A stretch of 64,000 nt of DNA from positions 310,001 to 374,000 of the forward strand of contig NZ_RCSU01000005.1 of the NCBI RefSeq assembly GCF_003991355.1, in the 5' to 3' direction. The DNA comes from Pseudoflavitalea rhizosphaerae (GTDB lineage: Bacteria > Bacteroidota > Bacteroidia > Chitinophagales > Chitinophagaceae). Shown here in pieces: positions 55,353 to 63,126 of this stretch. The translations under genes and the position numbers were made by a program. Numbering within the stretch: the stretch's first letter is position 1; each line of letters starts with the position of its first letter. The notes beneath the pieces are model-generated. The model was given only the letters and a program-made list of their open reading frames with translations, made no database searches and was not told the DNA's origin.

Positions 55353-56081
55353 ATGAAAAGAAAATATATTTCGATAATACTGATGCCTGCACTGTTACTG
55401 CTTTGCAGGCATTCTGTTGGGCAATGGTCCGCTGGCGTTTCGGCTGGTTTCACTCTCAATCAACCCGGCAGGGCCCCCGGTCAGGCTTATTCCAAATACC
55501 TCCCCGCTGGTGGCTTTGCCCTGGGCATTCCTGTTCAGTACAACCTCACGGAACATTGGGGACTGCGTGCGGAACCCGGGCTGTTGCAAAAGAATATCAG
55601 CTTCGAACGCACTAACAATTACTCAGGCACCTGGGAAAAAAGATACAATAACTACCTGCAATTACCCCTGATGCTGCAATACAGAACAGGCGGCGATCAT
55701 AAATTCTCAGGATTCATGCAGACCGGCCTTTATGCAGGCAGTTGGATATCAGGCAGACAACAGGGAGCCGTTCCCGATATCTATGACCTGATAGACGAAC
55801 CTGATCCCGGCGGAGGCTCCACTTCCTATTTCCGCATCAAAACGTACAATCATAAATATGAATTCGATTCAGAAAAAGATCAGCGGATAGACTGGGGCGC
55901 TGTGGCAGGCATTGGGCTGAACTACCAATTCAACAGCCAGGTCCATTTTTACCTGGAACTCAGGTACAGTCAGCCTTTCACGAGTTATGAAAAAGAACCA
56001 ATTACCGGTCAGCAAAAACCGGTACACCAGACGGCCGCAGCCATGCTGGGTTGTTTGATGAACCTGTTCAACCGTAAATAA
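55353..56081 (+). CDS. Small outer-membrane beta-barrel protein
   Basis: A 242-residue exported protein; the signal peptide ends near HSVGQ (about residue 24). The mature part alternates amphipathic strands with short loops (WSAGVSAGFTLNQPGRAPGQ, FALGIPVQYNLTEHWGLRAE, YLQLPLMLQYRTG, then FMQTGLYAGSWISG), as in the eight- to ten-strand OmpA/PorT-like barrels of Bacteroidota. The chain ends in LGCLMNLFNRK, less typical of a terminal barrel strand. The last base of its stop is shared with the ATG of the S41 gene (TAATG), so the two are translationally coupled. Function unknown; a channel or scaffold for the lipoprotein protease is a guess. Confidence 0.8.
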   Translation: MKRKYISIILMPALLLLCRHSVGQWSAGVSAGFTLNQPGRAPGQAYSKYLPAGGFALGIPVQYNLTEHWGLRAEPGLLQKNISFERTNNYSGTWEKRYNNYLQLPLMLQYRTGGDHKFSGFMQTGLYAGSWISGRQQGAVPDIYDLIDEPDPGGGSTSYFRIKTYNHKYEFDSEKDQRIDWGAVAGIGLNYQFNSQVHFYLELRYSQPFTSYEKEPITGQQKPVHQTAAAMLGCLMNLFNRK

Positions 56082-57232
56082 TGATGGCCAGACATACCCG
56101 ATATATCATTTCACTGCTCACGCTCCTGGTGCTTTTTCTATATTCCTGCAAAAAGGAAACCGGCAGCACAACAGTTAAGGCGCCGGAAAATTTCAGCGAA
56201 GTATTCGATCAGTTCTGGAACAATATGAACAAGCGCTATGTTTTCTGGAAGGAAGAAAGAACAGACTGGGACGAGGTACACCGGAAATACAAGCCGCTGT
56301 TTGATGCTCTCGATTTTCATGATGCGGGTGATCTGAAAAGGTCTGTTCAATATTTCCGGGAAATGACCGCCAACCTGATGGACGGGCACTATTATATTAA
56401 ATTTACACACCCAACATTGCAGGATTCCTCTGTTTATCCGTCGCAAGAAAGGAAGCGAAGATCCCCCTGGTATCATAACCCTTACAACTACTCGAAAGTG
56501 GTCCGCTACAAACTGGACCCCAATTACAATGTTGGCGTTGATAATTCAACCAGTGTAACCCTGGGCACCATCAGGCAGCATATCCTTTACTTCAGTTGCA
56601 GCTATTTTTATCTTTACGATGCCTACACTTCCAGCCGTAGCAACAATGTGAAACCTGTGCTGGACCTGTTTTTCAATGAGCTGGCCAAATCACCTTCGCC
56701 CTATAAGGGAGTGATCATAGATCTTCGTGGGAACGGGGGAGGAGATATCAGTGATCTGAATTTCCTGATGGGCAGGTTAACCGCCACACCGATTGCCTTT
56801 GGTTCTACCCGGTACAAAACAGGCGCTGGCAGGTTGGAATATACACCCTGGATCAATTCTTTCATTACACCACTGAAAGGCAGTAAGGGCGTGGATATTC
56901 CTGTAATTGCGCTGGCCGATAATTTTTCTGCTTCACTGGCGGAAAGCGTTACCATGGCTATCCAGGAAATGCCCAATGGAAAATTCATCGGCGAGTCTAC
57001 CTGGGGCGCCAACGGGCCATATGCCTCAAACGAAGCGCTCTACAATGCCGGTCCATTTGAATTGAATGGCTTCATGAAAGTTCAAACCGCTTCTGCTGCC
57101 TTCAGGAACATGAATGGCAGTATCTCCGAAAGTGTGGGTATAGTTCCCGATCTTTTGGTCCCCTTCGATCCAATTGCCATGCAGGACGGGAGGGACCCCA
57201 TCCTGGAAGCAGCACTGCTTCAATTCGAGTAA
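56081..57232 (+). CDS. S41-family protease-like lipoprotein without the catalytic Lys
   Basis: A 383-residue lipoprotein with lipobox FLYSC (Cys23) followed by KKETGSTTV. An N-terminal helical part (about 36-110: FSEVFDQFWNNMNKRYVFWK, typical of Bacteroidota S41 lipoproteins) precedes the S41 core. The core shows IDLRGNGGGD (about 214-222) and the nucleophile region ADNFSASLAES with Ser285 at the catalytic place. Where Prc-type enzymes have the general base Lys (GKG), this protein reads STWGANGPY, so no Lys is present. The enzyme may use another base or be inactive. The gene is coupled to the upstream barrel gene. A role in processing imported peptides is possible but not shown. Confidence 0.85.
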   Translation: MMARHTRYIISLLTLLVLFLYSCKKETGSTTVKAPENFSEVFDQFWNNMNKRYVFWKEERTDWDEVHRKYKPLFDALDFHDAGDLKRSVQYFREMTANLMDGHYYIKFTHPTLQDSSVYPSQERKRRSPWYHNPYNYSKVVRYKLDPNYNVGVDNSTSVTLGTIRQHILYFSCSYFYLYDAYTSSRSNNVKPVLDLFFNELAKSPSPYKGVIIDLRGNGGGDISDLNFLMGRLTATPIAFGSTRYKTGAGRLEYTPWINSFITPLKGSKGVDIPVIALADNFSASLAESVTMAIQEMPNGKFIGESTWGANGPYASNEALYNAGPFELNGFMKVQTASAAFRNMNGSISESVGIVPDLLVPFDPIAMQDGRDPILEAALLQFE

Positions 57233-57276
57233 GCAGCTTACCGGTGTGCCGCCATCGGTGAAATTTCGGTGAACGA

Positions 57277-57309
57277 TTTGGTTTGTATCATAAACTATAT
57301 TTACATTTG
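57277..57309 (+). promoter_or_regulatory. Promoter and operator of the membrane protein/regulator pair
   Basis: TTTG (57277-57280) and TACATTTG (57302-57309), 21 bases apart, fit the Bacteroidota promoter form. Overlapping the -33 box and spacer is a near-perfect palindrome, TTTGGTTTGT-ATC-ATAAACTATA (57277-57299), which matches 20 of 23 bases of the perfect palindrome at 58235. Binding there would block the promoter. The regulator is probably the winged-helix protein at 57902. Confidence 0.65.
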
Positions 57310-57326
57310 ATTGTCAATTCAATCAT

Positions 57327-57899
57327 ATGAAACAAGCAGAACCAGTTCTCACGCCCGCCGAAAGCATACAACTGATTGCAGGTGTAATGGCTGATAGTAA
57401 ACATTCCGTTCGCCCCTGGCGTTTTGTTTTCCTGTTATGGGGATGGCTGATCGCAGTTGCCAGTCTCCTGTTCTTTTTATTAAAAGAATACACGGATTTC
57501 AGGGCTTACTTTCTGCCTTTCCCCTTGCTTGTGACTATTGGTATTGCACTTACCATCCGCCATTTCAGGCAACATCGATACAACAGTGAGGGCTATGCGG
57601 ACCATTATGTAAAACAACTCTGGACTATCCTTGGGATCGCATTCATGGTAGTGGTATTGGTAAGTGTGATCAGTCAGGTTCCGCCATTCACTTATACGAT
57701 GGTACTTGGCGGCATCGGTACGCTGGTAACGGGCAGGCTGATCCGTTTCACGCCACTGGTGGCGGGCGGTGTATTGTTCCTTGTATTGGCCGTGGCCAGC
57801 GTGTTTGCACCGGATAGCTACAAACCGTTGATACAGGCTGCAGCCGTATTGCTGGGATACCTTGCGCCCGGATATTTATTGAAGGCAGAAAATAGATAA
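57327..57899 (+). CDS. Multi-pass membrane protein of unknown function
   Basis: A 190-residue protein with a polar N-terminal segment of about 30 residues (MKQAEPVLTPAESIQLIAGV) followed by about six hydrophobic segments (WRFVFLLWGWLIAVASLLFF, YFLPFPLLVTIGIALTI, ILGIAFMVVVLVSV, MVLGGIGTLVTG, LVAGGVLFLVLAVASVF, AAAVLLGYLAPGYLL). No transport or enzyme motif is recognised. The gene is followed after 2 bp by a winged-helix regulator and is preceded by a palindromic operator, a common set-up in Bacteroidota in which a small regulator controls a membrane protein. It might be a sensor or transporter of a compound recognised by the regulator; this is inference. Confidence 0.7.
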   Translation: MKQAEPVLTPAESIQLIAGVMADSKHSVRPWRFVFLLWGWLIAVASLLFFLLKEYTDFRAYFLPFPLLVTIGIALTIRHFRQHRYNSEGYADHYVKQLWTILGIAFMVVVLVSVISQVPPFTYTMVLGGIGTLVTGRLIRFTPLVAGGVLFLVLAVASVFAPDSYKPLIQAAAVLLGYLAPGYLLKAENR

Positions 57900-57901
57900 G
57901 C

Positions 57902-58186
57902 ATGTTCAATGAACTGGACCCCGTGCTGAGCACACAAGTTCGTCTCGCCATCGTTTCCGTACTGATAAAAATGAAAAAAGCTGATTTCAATCACCTGATG
58001 GAAGTCACCAATACCACGCAGGGCAACCTGAGCCATCAAATCAAAAAACTGCAGGAAGCGGGCTATATCGATGTGGAGAAAACCTTCAAAGGAAATTATC
58101 CGCAGACTGTCTGCTCCCTTACTGCAAAGGGAAAAAAAGCTTTTGAGAAATATGTGAATGATATCAAAGGATACCTGCACCTCTGA
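57902..58186 (+). CDS. Winged-helix transcriptional regulator (HTH_34/MarR-like, small)
   Basis: A 94-residue protein consisting of one winged helix-turn-helix: VLSTQVRLAIVSVLIKMKKA, then DFNHLMEVTNTTQGNLSHQI with the recognition helix, then KKLQEAGYIDVEKTFKG for the wing, and TAKGKKAFEKYVNDI at the end. This matches the small winged-helix regulators next to membrane protein genes in Bacteroidota. No ligand domain is present. It starts 2 bp after the membrane protein stop. The two palindromes at 57277 and 58235 are the likely binding sites, so it would control its own operon and the downstream membrane protein gene at 58299. Confidence 0.88.
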   Translation: MFNELDPVLSTQVRLAIVSVLIKMKKADFNHLMEVTNTTQGNLSHQIKKLQEAGYIDVEKTFKGNYPQTVCSLTAKGKKAFEKYVNDIKGYLHL

Positions 58187-58207
58187 TTGAATAAACGAAT
58201 GCATAAC

Positions 58208-58227
58208 AAGGCCGCCGGCCTTTTTTT
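58208..58227 (+). terminator. Intrinsic terminator after the winged-helix gene
   Basis: AAGGCC-GCC-GGCCTT (58208-58222) followed by a run of T (seven T in all, 58221-58227) is a compact intrinsic terminator. Confidence 0.85.
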
Positions 58228-58234
58228 ATCCAAT

Positions 58235-58257
58235 TTTAGTTTGTATCACAAACTAAA
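58235..58257. promoter_or_regulatory. Perfect palindromic operator before the second membrane protein gene
   Basis: TTTAGTTTGT (58235-58244), ATC, ACAAACTAAA (58248-58257) is a perfect 10-bp inverted repeat. A near copy lies in the promoter of the upstream pair (57277). The shared core GTTTGTATCA(T/C)AAAC suggests binding by the same regulator. It lies about 42 bp before the ATG at 58299. Confidence 0.75.
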
Positions 58258-58298
58258 TTAACAAATAAAACCTAATACTTCATCTAAAATTTTTCATT

Positions 58299-58991
58299 AT
58301 GTTAGTAGACAAACACAAGGGACCTAACCCAGGCATTACCGCCATTGTTTATGTAGTATTGTTTGCAATGAGCCTGATCACTTATTTCAGTTTATCGCAT
58401 GGGAGTGCCTATCCGATGCCACTGGGGCCGGTGGATGTTTCGCAATCCATTTTCCTTAATTTTCCCGATGCTTTTCTGGCCAATGCATTTTTCGGATTTG
58501 GAACGGCATTTCCTTTGGGCCTGTTCACGGCAGCGGTCACCAGCAGGCTTAGCTTCCTGGGCGTGCGGGCCACAGGAGTATCTATCGCACTCTTTGGCGG
58601 AGTGGCTGCATCTGTATTCGTGGCTTTATCATCCATCAGCACCTGGGTGCTCTCACAGCCAGGTATAGCCGTAAACAAGGAACTCATGCACGCCCTGCAA
58701 TTGTTCGGTTTTCTGAATGGTGGTCCTGCTTTTGCCGTGAGCATGGGCCTGTTGATGGCGGGTATTTCTGTGCCTGCGTTGATACTCCGGTTGACACCGC
58801 GCTGGATCGCAATCCAGGGACTGGTTCTGGCCGCATTTGGCGTGCTCAGTACTCTTAGCCTGGTATTCTTTCCGCTGATGTACCTGTTACCGGCTGTGAG
58901 ATTCGGGTCCATGATATGGATGATCGCCATTGGTTTTTCTTTACCGAAAACGATGCCGGTCCATACACAGGCGCAGGGGCTCAGTGCCTGA
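58299..58991 (+). CDS. Six-helix membrane protein of unknown function
   Basis: A 230-residue integral membrane protein with about six hydrophobic segments (ITAIVYVVLFAMSLITYF, FGFGTAFPLGLFTAAV, VSIALFGGVAASVFVAL, FAVSMGLLMAGISVPALIL, LVLAAFGVLSTLSLVFF, MIWMIAIGFSL) and short loops. I do not recognise a family with certainty. The perfect operator in front of it links it to the winged-helix regulator encoded upstream. It is monocistronic: the next feature is a small damaged gene on the opposite strand whose end overlaps by 11 bp, then a palindromic repeat element. Its joint control with the membrane protein at 57327 suggests a common response. Confidence 0.72.
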   Translation: MLVDKHKGPNPGITAIVYVVLFAMSLITYFSLSHGSAYPMPLGPVDVSQSIFLNFPDAFLANAFFGFGTAFPLGLFTAAVTSRLSFLGVRATGVSIALFGGVAASVFVALSSISTWVLSQPGIAVNKELMHALQLFGFLNGGPAFAVSMGLLMAGISVPALILRLTPRWIAIQGLVLAAFGVLSTLSLVFFPLMYLLPAVRFGSMIWMIAIGFSLPKTMPVHTQAQGLSA

Positions 58992-59144
58992 TAATAGAAA
59001 AATAAACTACCCAGGCAACCAGGAGCAGAACATGAGCGCCATACTGAGGTTGCCGTTGAAGATGAGATGCGGATCGCCTTTGAGTATATATGCGATCAAT
59101 ATTCCCAGGAAAAATGAAATAATGAGCAGGAATAATGGTTTCAT
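58981..59144 (-). pseudogene. Small two-helix membrane protein, one-base frameshift
   Basis: From an ATG at 59144 the minus strand encodes MKPLFLLIISFFLGILIAYI, then LKGDPHLIFNGNLSMALMF, and stops early at 59007. After one missing base near 59027 the other frame continues LLLVAWVVYFSIIRH to a stop at 58981. Joining them gives a two-helix protein of about 54 residues, a common small Bacteroidota type. The 3' end overlaps the stop region of the 58299 gene on the opposite strand. It may be a real inactivation or a sequencing error. A 45-residue product from the first frame alone remains possible. Confidence 0.45.
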
Positions 59145-59256
59145 GGGGTAAAGATAGATGCTGTAACTGCCGGTGAGATTTCCGCTCTTGTGAGTAACTT
59201 ATTTTATTCTGTGAAACCGGCATTCTTTCGGTGAACGAAGATTACTCAGCGTGTGC

Positions 59257-59362
59257 CCAGTCGCTCGCCTCTGGCGAGTGACTTCTATTTAGTCGCCTCC
59301 GGCGAAGCGGTGTTCGCCGGAGGCGAACAAATACAGGTCACTCGCCAGAGGCGAGCGACTGG
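59257..59362. repeat. Palindromic four-hairpin repeat element, copy 2
   Basis: A 106-bp element with near-identical inverted ends (CCAGTCGCTCGCCTCTGGCG at the left; CGCCAGAGGCGAGCGACTGG at the right). Inside are two further hairpins, GTCGCC-TCC-GGCGA near 59292 and TTCGCC-GGA-GGCGAA near 59313. The element lies between two converging genes: it ends 19 bp before the stop of the TonB receptor gene on the minus strand. The same family is seen at 30114 and 62996. Confidence 0.88.
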
Positions 59363-59380
59363 CTGGGACGCAACATTCCT

Positions 59381-61591
59381 CTAAAACTTATAACTGATCA
59401 TAGCTCTCAGGTTGAAAGGCGTTCCGGGAGTAAAGTGAATTTCTGTAACAGGCGCCGGTTCGTTTTTCAATCTGCTGGTGGTGGCAAATTGTGTTTCGTT
59501 CCACTCTTTATTGAAGATATTCTCAGTGATGATGCCGATTCCAAAATGTCCCCACTGAAAATTCAGGCTTGCATCTGTGATCCAGTAGCCTTTGGCAACG
59601 ATGCTGTTGTCCTCATTGGCTGGCCTGTTTCCCAGATACCTTGTTTTCAGGCTCGCAGACAATCCTGAGGGGTGTTTGAAACTGATGCCTCCGGCCGTGG
59701 TGATGTGTGGTGCAAGCGGGATGCGGTCGGCCCCTTTGGGCTCTTCCGTAGCGCGGGCATAGGTGTACGTTAGATCGCCGTTCAGGAAAAGGTATTTCCC
59801 AAGCTGGTATCTTGCGCCAAAATCCAGGCCCTGTCTGCGTGTTTTGCCACTGGGTTCTACCACGCCTTCATCTCCTACGTATACAAATTCCTGTTCCAGG
59901 TAAAGATACCAGGCGGCTGCATTGAGCATGAGACGGGGCAATGGTTTCCAGAGAATGCCCAGGTCTGCGCCATATGCAGCGGGCAATATTTTGTGCCCTC
60001 CCTGCGCTACTACTACGCGGGTATCGTTGCCGTGGAACCCTTTGCCAAGTTTCAGGAAATATTGTAAACGATGGTCCTGGTTGAAAATGAAATTCAGTTT
60101 TGGACTGAAGGCGGTTTTGCTTTGCGATTGTTGTTTGTAAGTAACGGACAACTGATCAGTATAATCGAATTTGAGATGATCGATACGAATGCCGGGATTG
60201 ATCACCCATTTGCCTGCCCTGATCTCTGCATTGGCGTATCCGAAGAGATTGGTCTCGTTGATATCACCAAGCATCACACGATCGATGGTGGTCTTACGGT
60301 TCACGGTATGCGATAATTCGATATTATCGATCGCATCATTCCTCAGTCCAACTGCTGCCTGGAAATCGATCACTGTTTTCTTCCAGTAAAAATTCCTGTT
60401 GAGCTCGGACTGAAAACCGATGATATTTCTTTTTTCTTTCTGCCTGATCTGATCGCCATTGACATCATCATTTAGGAAGAATGTGAAATTGCTGTAGAGC
60501 TCAAAATCATAATGACTGAAATATGCTGTATTCTTCACGAAGGTATTTTCATCCACCTGTTTGAGGAATTGCAGGTTGATATTGCTTCTTGAGGTATTGC
60601 CGCCTTCCGTATCATCGATAGCGCCGAAACGTCCGATACTGCCATCTTTCACGGCCCGCTCAGGGATTTGTCCACTGGCATTCCATTCGCTGCTGAAATG
60701 GGAAAAAGCGATGCTGAGCTTATCGTTACCCGGAAGCCAGGCGCTGTATTTGCCCATCAGGTTGAGGCGGTTGAAATTTTGTGGTGAATCGAAGAAGCCA
60801 TCTGTTTTGATATAGTCGGCACCAAACCAGGCAGCGTTCTTTTCATTATTCACGATATTGAACATTCCCAAAGTACGGAAGCTGTTGAATTTACCGGCTT
60901 CCAGCTGTACAAGGCTATGATCGAGTCTGTCTTTTGTTTCGAAAGCCACGTAACCTGCGGTGGCAAAATTACCTTTGTTGGCATAGTAGGGGCCTTTATC
61001 GAAGTCTATTTTTCCAATTGTTTCAGGAATGAGGAAATGGAGATCTGCATAACCCTGTCCATGAGCGTGGCTTACCATATTTACGGGCATGCCATCCACA
61101 CTGATATTGATATCTGTGCCATGATCTATATCGAAGCCGCGCAGGAAGATCTGTTCTGCTTTGCCGCCTCCTGCATGTTGTCCTATGAAAAGCCCCGGCA
61201 CTTTGCGCAGCAGTTCCTGTGATGAGTTCACAGGATTTGTTTGGAGGTCCACATCGGAAATGATATTGAGGTGACGAACAGCAGCCGTGATGGTTACGTT
61301 TTCCAGTTGGAAGGCCGATGGCTGCAGGATGATCCGCAATGTGTCCAGGTCCGCAAAGATGGTGCGGGGAGCGCAGGAAACATGTGTGATACGGAGAGAG
61401 TCGCCTTTTCGTGCATCGCGAAGAAGGAAGAACCCATTTTCATTACTGTGCTCATGCGCGCCTGTCTGAAGGTTATAGATAGTTGCATTGGTCAGTGGTT
61501 TTTTATCATGACTCAATACAAAGCCGCGCACACCCTGCGCAAAAGAGGAAGCAGTAAATAGAATAAGCGAAAAGAGTAAAATCTGTTTCAT
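59381..61591 (-). CDS. TonB-dependent receptor with carboxypeptidase-regulatory-like domain
   Basis: The frame is open to 61693, but the ATG at 61591 opens on the signal peptide (MKQILLFSLILFTASSFAQG) and lies 43 bp after a promoter -7 box, so 736 residues are likely. A carboxypeptidase-regulatory-like domain (about 22-98, GVRGFVLSHDKKPLTNATIY) precedes a plug (about 105-225) with LLRKVPGLFIGQHAGGG, FLRGFDIDHGTDINISVDGM and PVNMVSHAHGQGYADLHFLI. The latter resembles receptors for metal or siderophore complexes (also His-rich, HAHGQG). The barrel ends in FNLRAMISYKF. The receptor is alone, without SusD. An iron or metal ligand is a guess from the plug sequence, and the neighbouring gene does not help. 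Confidence 0.9.
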   Translation of the reverse strand: MKQILLFSLILFTASSFAQGVRGFVLSHDKKPLTNATIYNLQTGAHEHSNENGFFLLRDARKGDSLRITHVSCAPRTIFADLDTLRIILQPSAFQLENVTITAAVRHLNIISDVDLQTNPVNSSQELLRKVPGLFIGQHAGGGKAEQIFLRGFDIDHGTDINISVDGMPVNMVSHAHGQGYADLHFLIPETIGKIDFDKGPYYANKGNFATAGYVAFETKDRLDHSLVQLEAGKFNSFRTLGMFNIVNNEKNAAWFGADYIKTDGFFDSPQNFNRLNLMGKYSAWLPGNDKLSIAFSHFSSEWNASGQIPERAVKDGSIGRFGAIDDTEGGNTSRSNINLQFLKQVDENTFVKNTAYFSHYDFELYSNFTFFLNDDVNGDQIRQKEKRNIIGFQSELNRNFYWKKTVIDFQAAVGLRNDAIDNIELSHTVNRKTTIDRVMLGDINETNLFGYANAEIRAGKWVINPGIRIDHLKFDYTDQLSVTYKQQSQSKTAFSPKLNFIFNQDHRLQYFLKLGKGFHGNDTRVVVAQGGHKILPAAYGADLGILWKPLPRLMLNAAAWYLYLEQEFVYVGDEGVVEPSGKTRRQGLDFGARYQLGKYLFLNGDLTYTYARATEEPKGADRIPLAPHITTAGGISFKHPSGLSASLKTRYLGNRPANEDNSIVAKGYWITDASLNFQWGHFGIGIITENIFNKEWNETQFATTSRLKNEPAPVTEIHFTPGTPFNLRAMISYKF

Positions 61592-61639
61592 GCATTTGGT
61601 TTTGGACCGGGTAATCAATGCTTGCGGTTTTTTGCGGGC

Positions 61640-61647
61640 CAAATATA
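61640..61647 (-). promoter_or_regulatory. Candidate -7 box of the TonB receptor gene
   Basis: On the minus strand TATATTTG (61647-61640) is a perfect TAnnTTTG box about 50 bases before the ATG at 61591. No TTTG is found at the expected -33 distance; instead the palindrome TTCCTGCAGGAA (61662-61673) lies there, perhaps a regulator site. Confidence 0.5.
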
Positions 61648-61729
61648 GCTTAATGGTCTGCTTCCTGCAGGAATGATTATTTAAACGGCGCAATTAAAGG
61701 CAGAAACACTTAAATTGCTGCCAGTTCAA

Positions 61730-62989
61730 ATGATCATAAAAAAATCTGCTATGACCTACCGGTTCCCCGTTGTGCTGGCCCTTTGTGCCGTAACAGGCAT
61801 TGGCGCAGCCTCCCTGCGAAATATAGAAAGCAATCCCATTCCAGTGATCGATGAAAGCGCCGCCAAACAAATTGTAACTGGCGCGGACCAGCTCAATGCG
61901 TACCTGCCATATCTGAAAGGAAAGCGCATAGGCATGCTGGTGAACCAGACGAGTATCATCGGCAAAAAGCCGCTGGTGGATAGCCTGCATACACTCGGCG
62001 TTAAGATCCAGACCATCTTTGGGCCCGAACACGGCTTCAGGGGCAATGCCAGCAACGGCGCACATGTAAGCGATGAAGTGGACCCTGCAACTGGCATCCA
62101 GGTAGTTTCGCTTTACGGAAAGCAACGCAAGCCCTCCAAAGAACAAATGGCAAAGATCGATCTCATGATCTTCGACCTGCAGGATGTGGGCTGCCGCTTC
62201 TACACTACCATCAATTCACTTCGGGATATCATGGAAGCATGTGCAGACAACAACAAAGAGTTGCTGATCCTGGACCGTCCCAATCCCAATGGTTATGTTG
62301 ATGGCGCTGTGCTGCAGATGGAACATAAATCCGGTATCGGCCAGTTCCCTATTCCATTTACGCATGGTATGACCATTGGTGAATTTGCAAAAATGATCAA
62401 TGGTGAAGGCTGGTTGCCCGGGAAAAAACAATGTAAGATCAGGATCATCCCGGTGAAGAACTATGCACATAATATGGATTACACATTGCCTGTGTTCCCT
62501 TCTCCCAATCTCAACTCACAACAATCCGTGCTGTTGTATCCCAGCATCTGTATGTTTGAGGGAACCATCGTGAGCCAGGGTCGCGGCACTTATGTTCCTT
62601 TCACTGTATTGGGTGCTCCTGCGCTCAAAGGCAAATATGATTTTAGTTTTACCCCTGTGAGCATTCCCGGAAAATCAGAAACGCCACTGCATCAAAACCA
62701 GACCTGTTATGGACTGGATCTGGGCAATTACAAAACAGACAGTTTCAGGAAAGCCGGTAAGATCAATATCCGCTGGATGATGGAGATGTACAAAGCATAT
62801 CCGGAAAAAGAGAAATTCTTCGACAGGAGTTTCAGCAGACAGATGGGTAATATCGATTTTCTGACCGGTTACTCCGAATTCAAGCAACAGATCATTTCCG
62901 GTGCCAGTGAAGAGGAAATCCGGAAGAGCTGGGAGCCGGGTTTGAGCAATTACAAAAAGATGAGATTGAAATACCTGCTGTATCCGTAG
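61730..62989 (+). CDS. namZ: Exo-beta-N-acetylmuramidase NamZ-like protein (DUF1343)
   Basis: A 419-residue exported protein. A TTG at 61715 extends the frame, but the ATG at 61730 (MIIKKSAMTYRFPVVLALCA) or the Met at 61751 open on the signal peptide; I used 61730. The DUF1343 core is clear: KGKRIGMLVNQTSIIGKKPL, then VKIQTIFGPEHGFRG, then IDLMIFDLQDVGCRFYTTIN and LLILDRPNPNGYVDGAVL. Members known as NamZ release N-acetylmuramic acid from the ends of peptidoglycan chains; the GPEHGFRG and DVGxRxYT stretches are family hallmarks. It is read away from the TonB receptor gene, and the second end faces the repeat element at 62996. It probably serves recycling or scavenging of cell-wall sugars. Confidence 0.9.
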   Translation: MIIKKSAMTYRFPVVLALCAVTGIGAASLRNIESNPIPVIDESAAKQIVTGADQLNAYLPYLKGKRIGMLVNQTSIIGKKPLVDSLHTLGVKIQTIFGPEHGFRGNASNGAHVSDEVDPATGIQVVSLYGKQRKPSKEQMAKIDLMIFDLQDVGCRFYTTINSLRDIMEACADNNKELLILDRPNPNGYVDGAVLQMEHKSGIGQFPIPFTHGMTIGEFAKMINGEGWLPGKKQCKIRIIPVKNYAHNMDYTLPVFPSPNLNSQQSVLLYPSICMFEGTIVSQGRGTYVPFTVLGAPALKGKYDFSFTPVSIPGKSETPLHQNQTCYGLDLGNYKTDSFRKAGKINIRWMMEMYKAYPEKEKFFDRSFSRQMGNIDFLTGYSEFKQQIISGASEEEIRKSWEPGLSNYKKMRLKYLLYP

Positions 62990-62995
62990 CTGGGT

Positions 62996-63109
62996 GCTGC
63001 CAGTCGCTCGCCTCTGGCGAGTGACTTATATTCCGTCGCCTCCGGCGACACGGTGTTCGCCAGAGGCGAACAATTAGAAGTCACTCGCCAGAGGCGAGCG
63101 ACTGGCAGC
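62996..63109. repeat. Palindromic four-hairpin repeat element, copy 3
   Basis: A 114-bp element, the most perfect outer pairing of the three: GCTGCCAGTCGCTCGCC (62996-63012) pairs fully with GGCGAGCGACTGGCAGC (63093-63109). Four hairpins with the TCGCC/GGCGA core lie within, near 63005, 63036, 63056 and 63084. It starts 7 bp after the NamZ stop and ends 18 bp before the stop of the converging adenylating-enzyme gene. Confidence 0.9.
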
Positions 63110-63126
63110 ATCCTGGATAATTGTTA

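Noticed and set aside
61662-61673. TTCCTGCAGGAA as a definite operator
   Set aside because: A 12-bp perfect palindrome can occur by chance in 64 kb and no second copy was noticed; kept only as a remark on the receptor promoter.
61592-61693. N-terminal extension of the TonB receptor
   Set aside because: Would contain the promoter -7 box and displace the signal peptide; the ATG at 61591 fits better.
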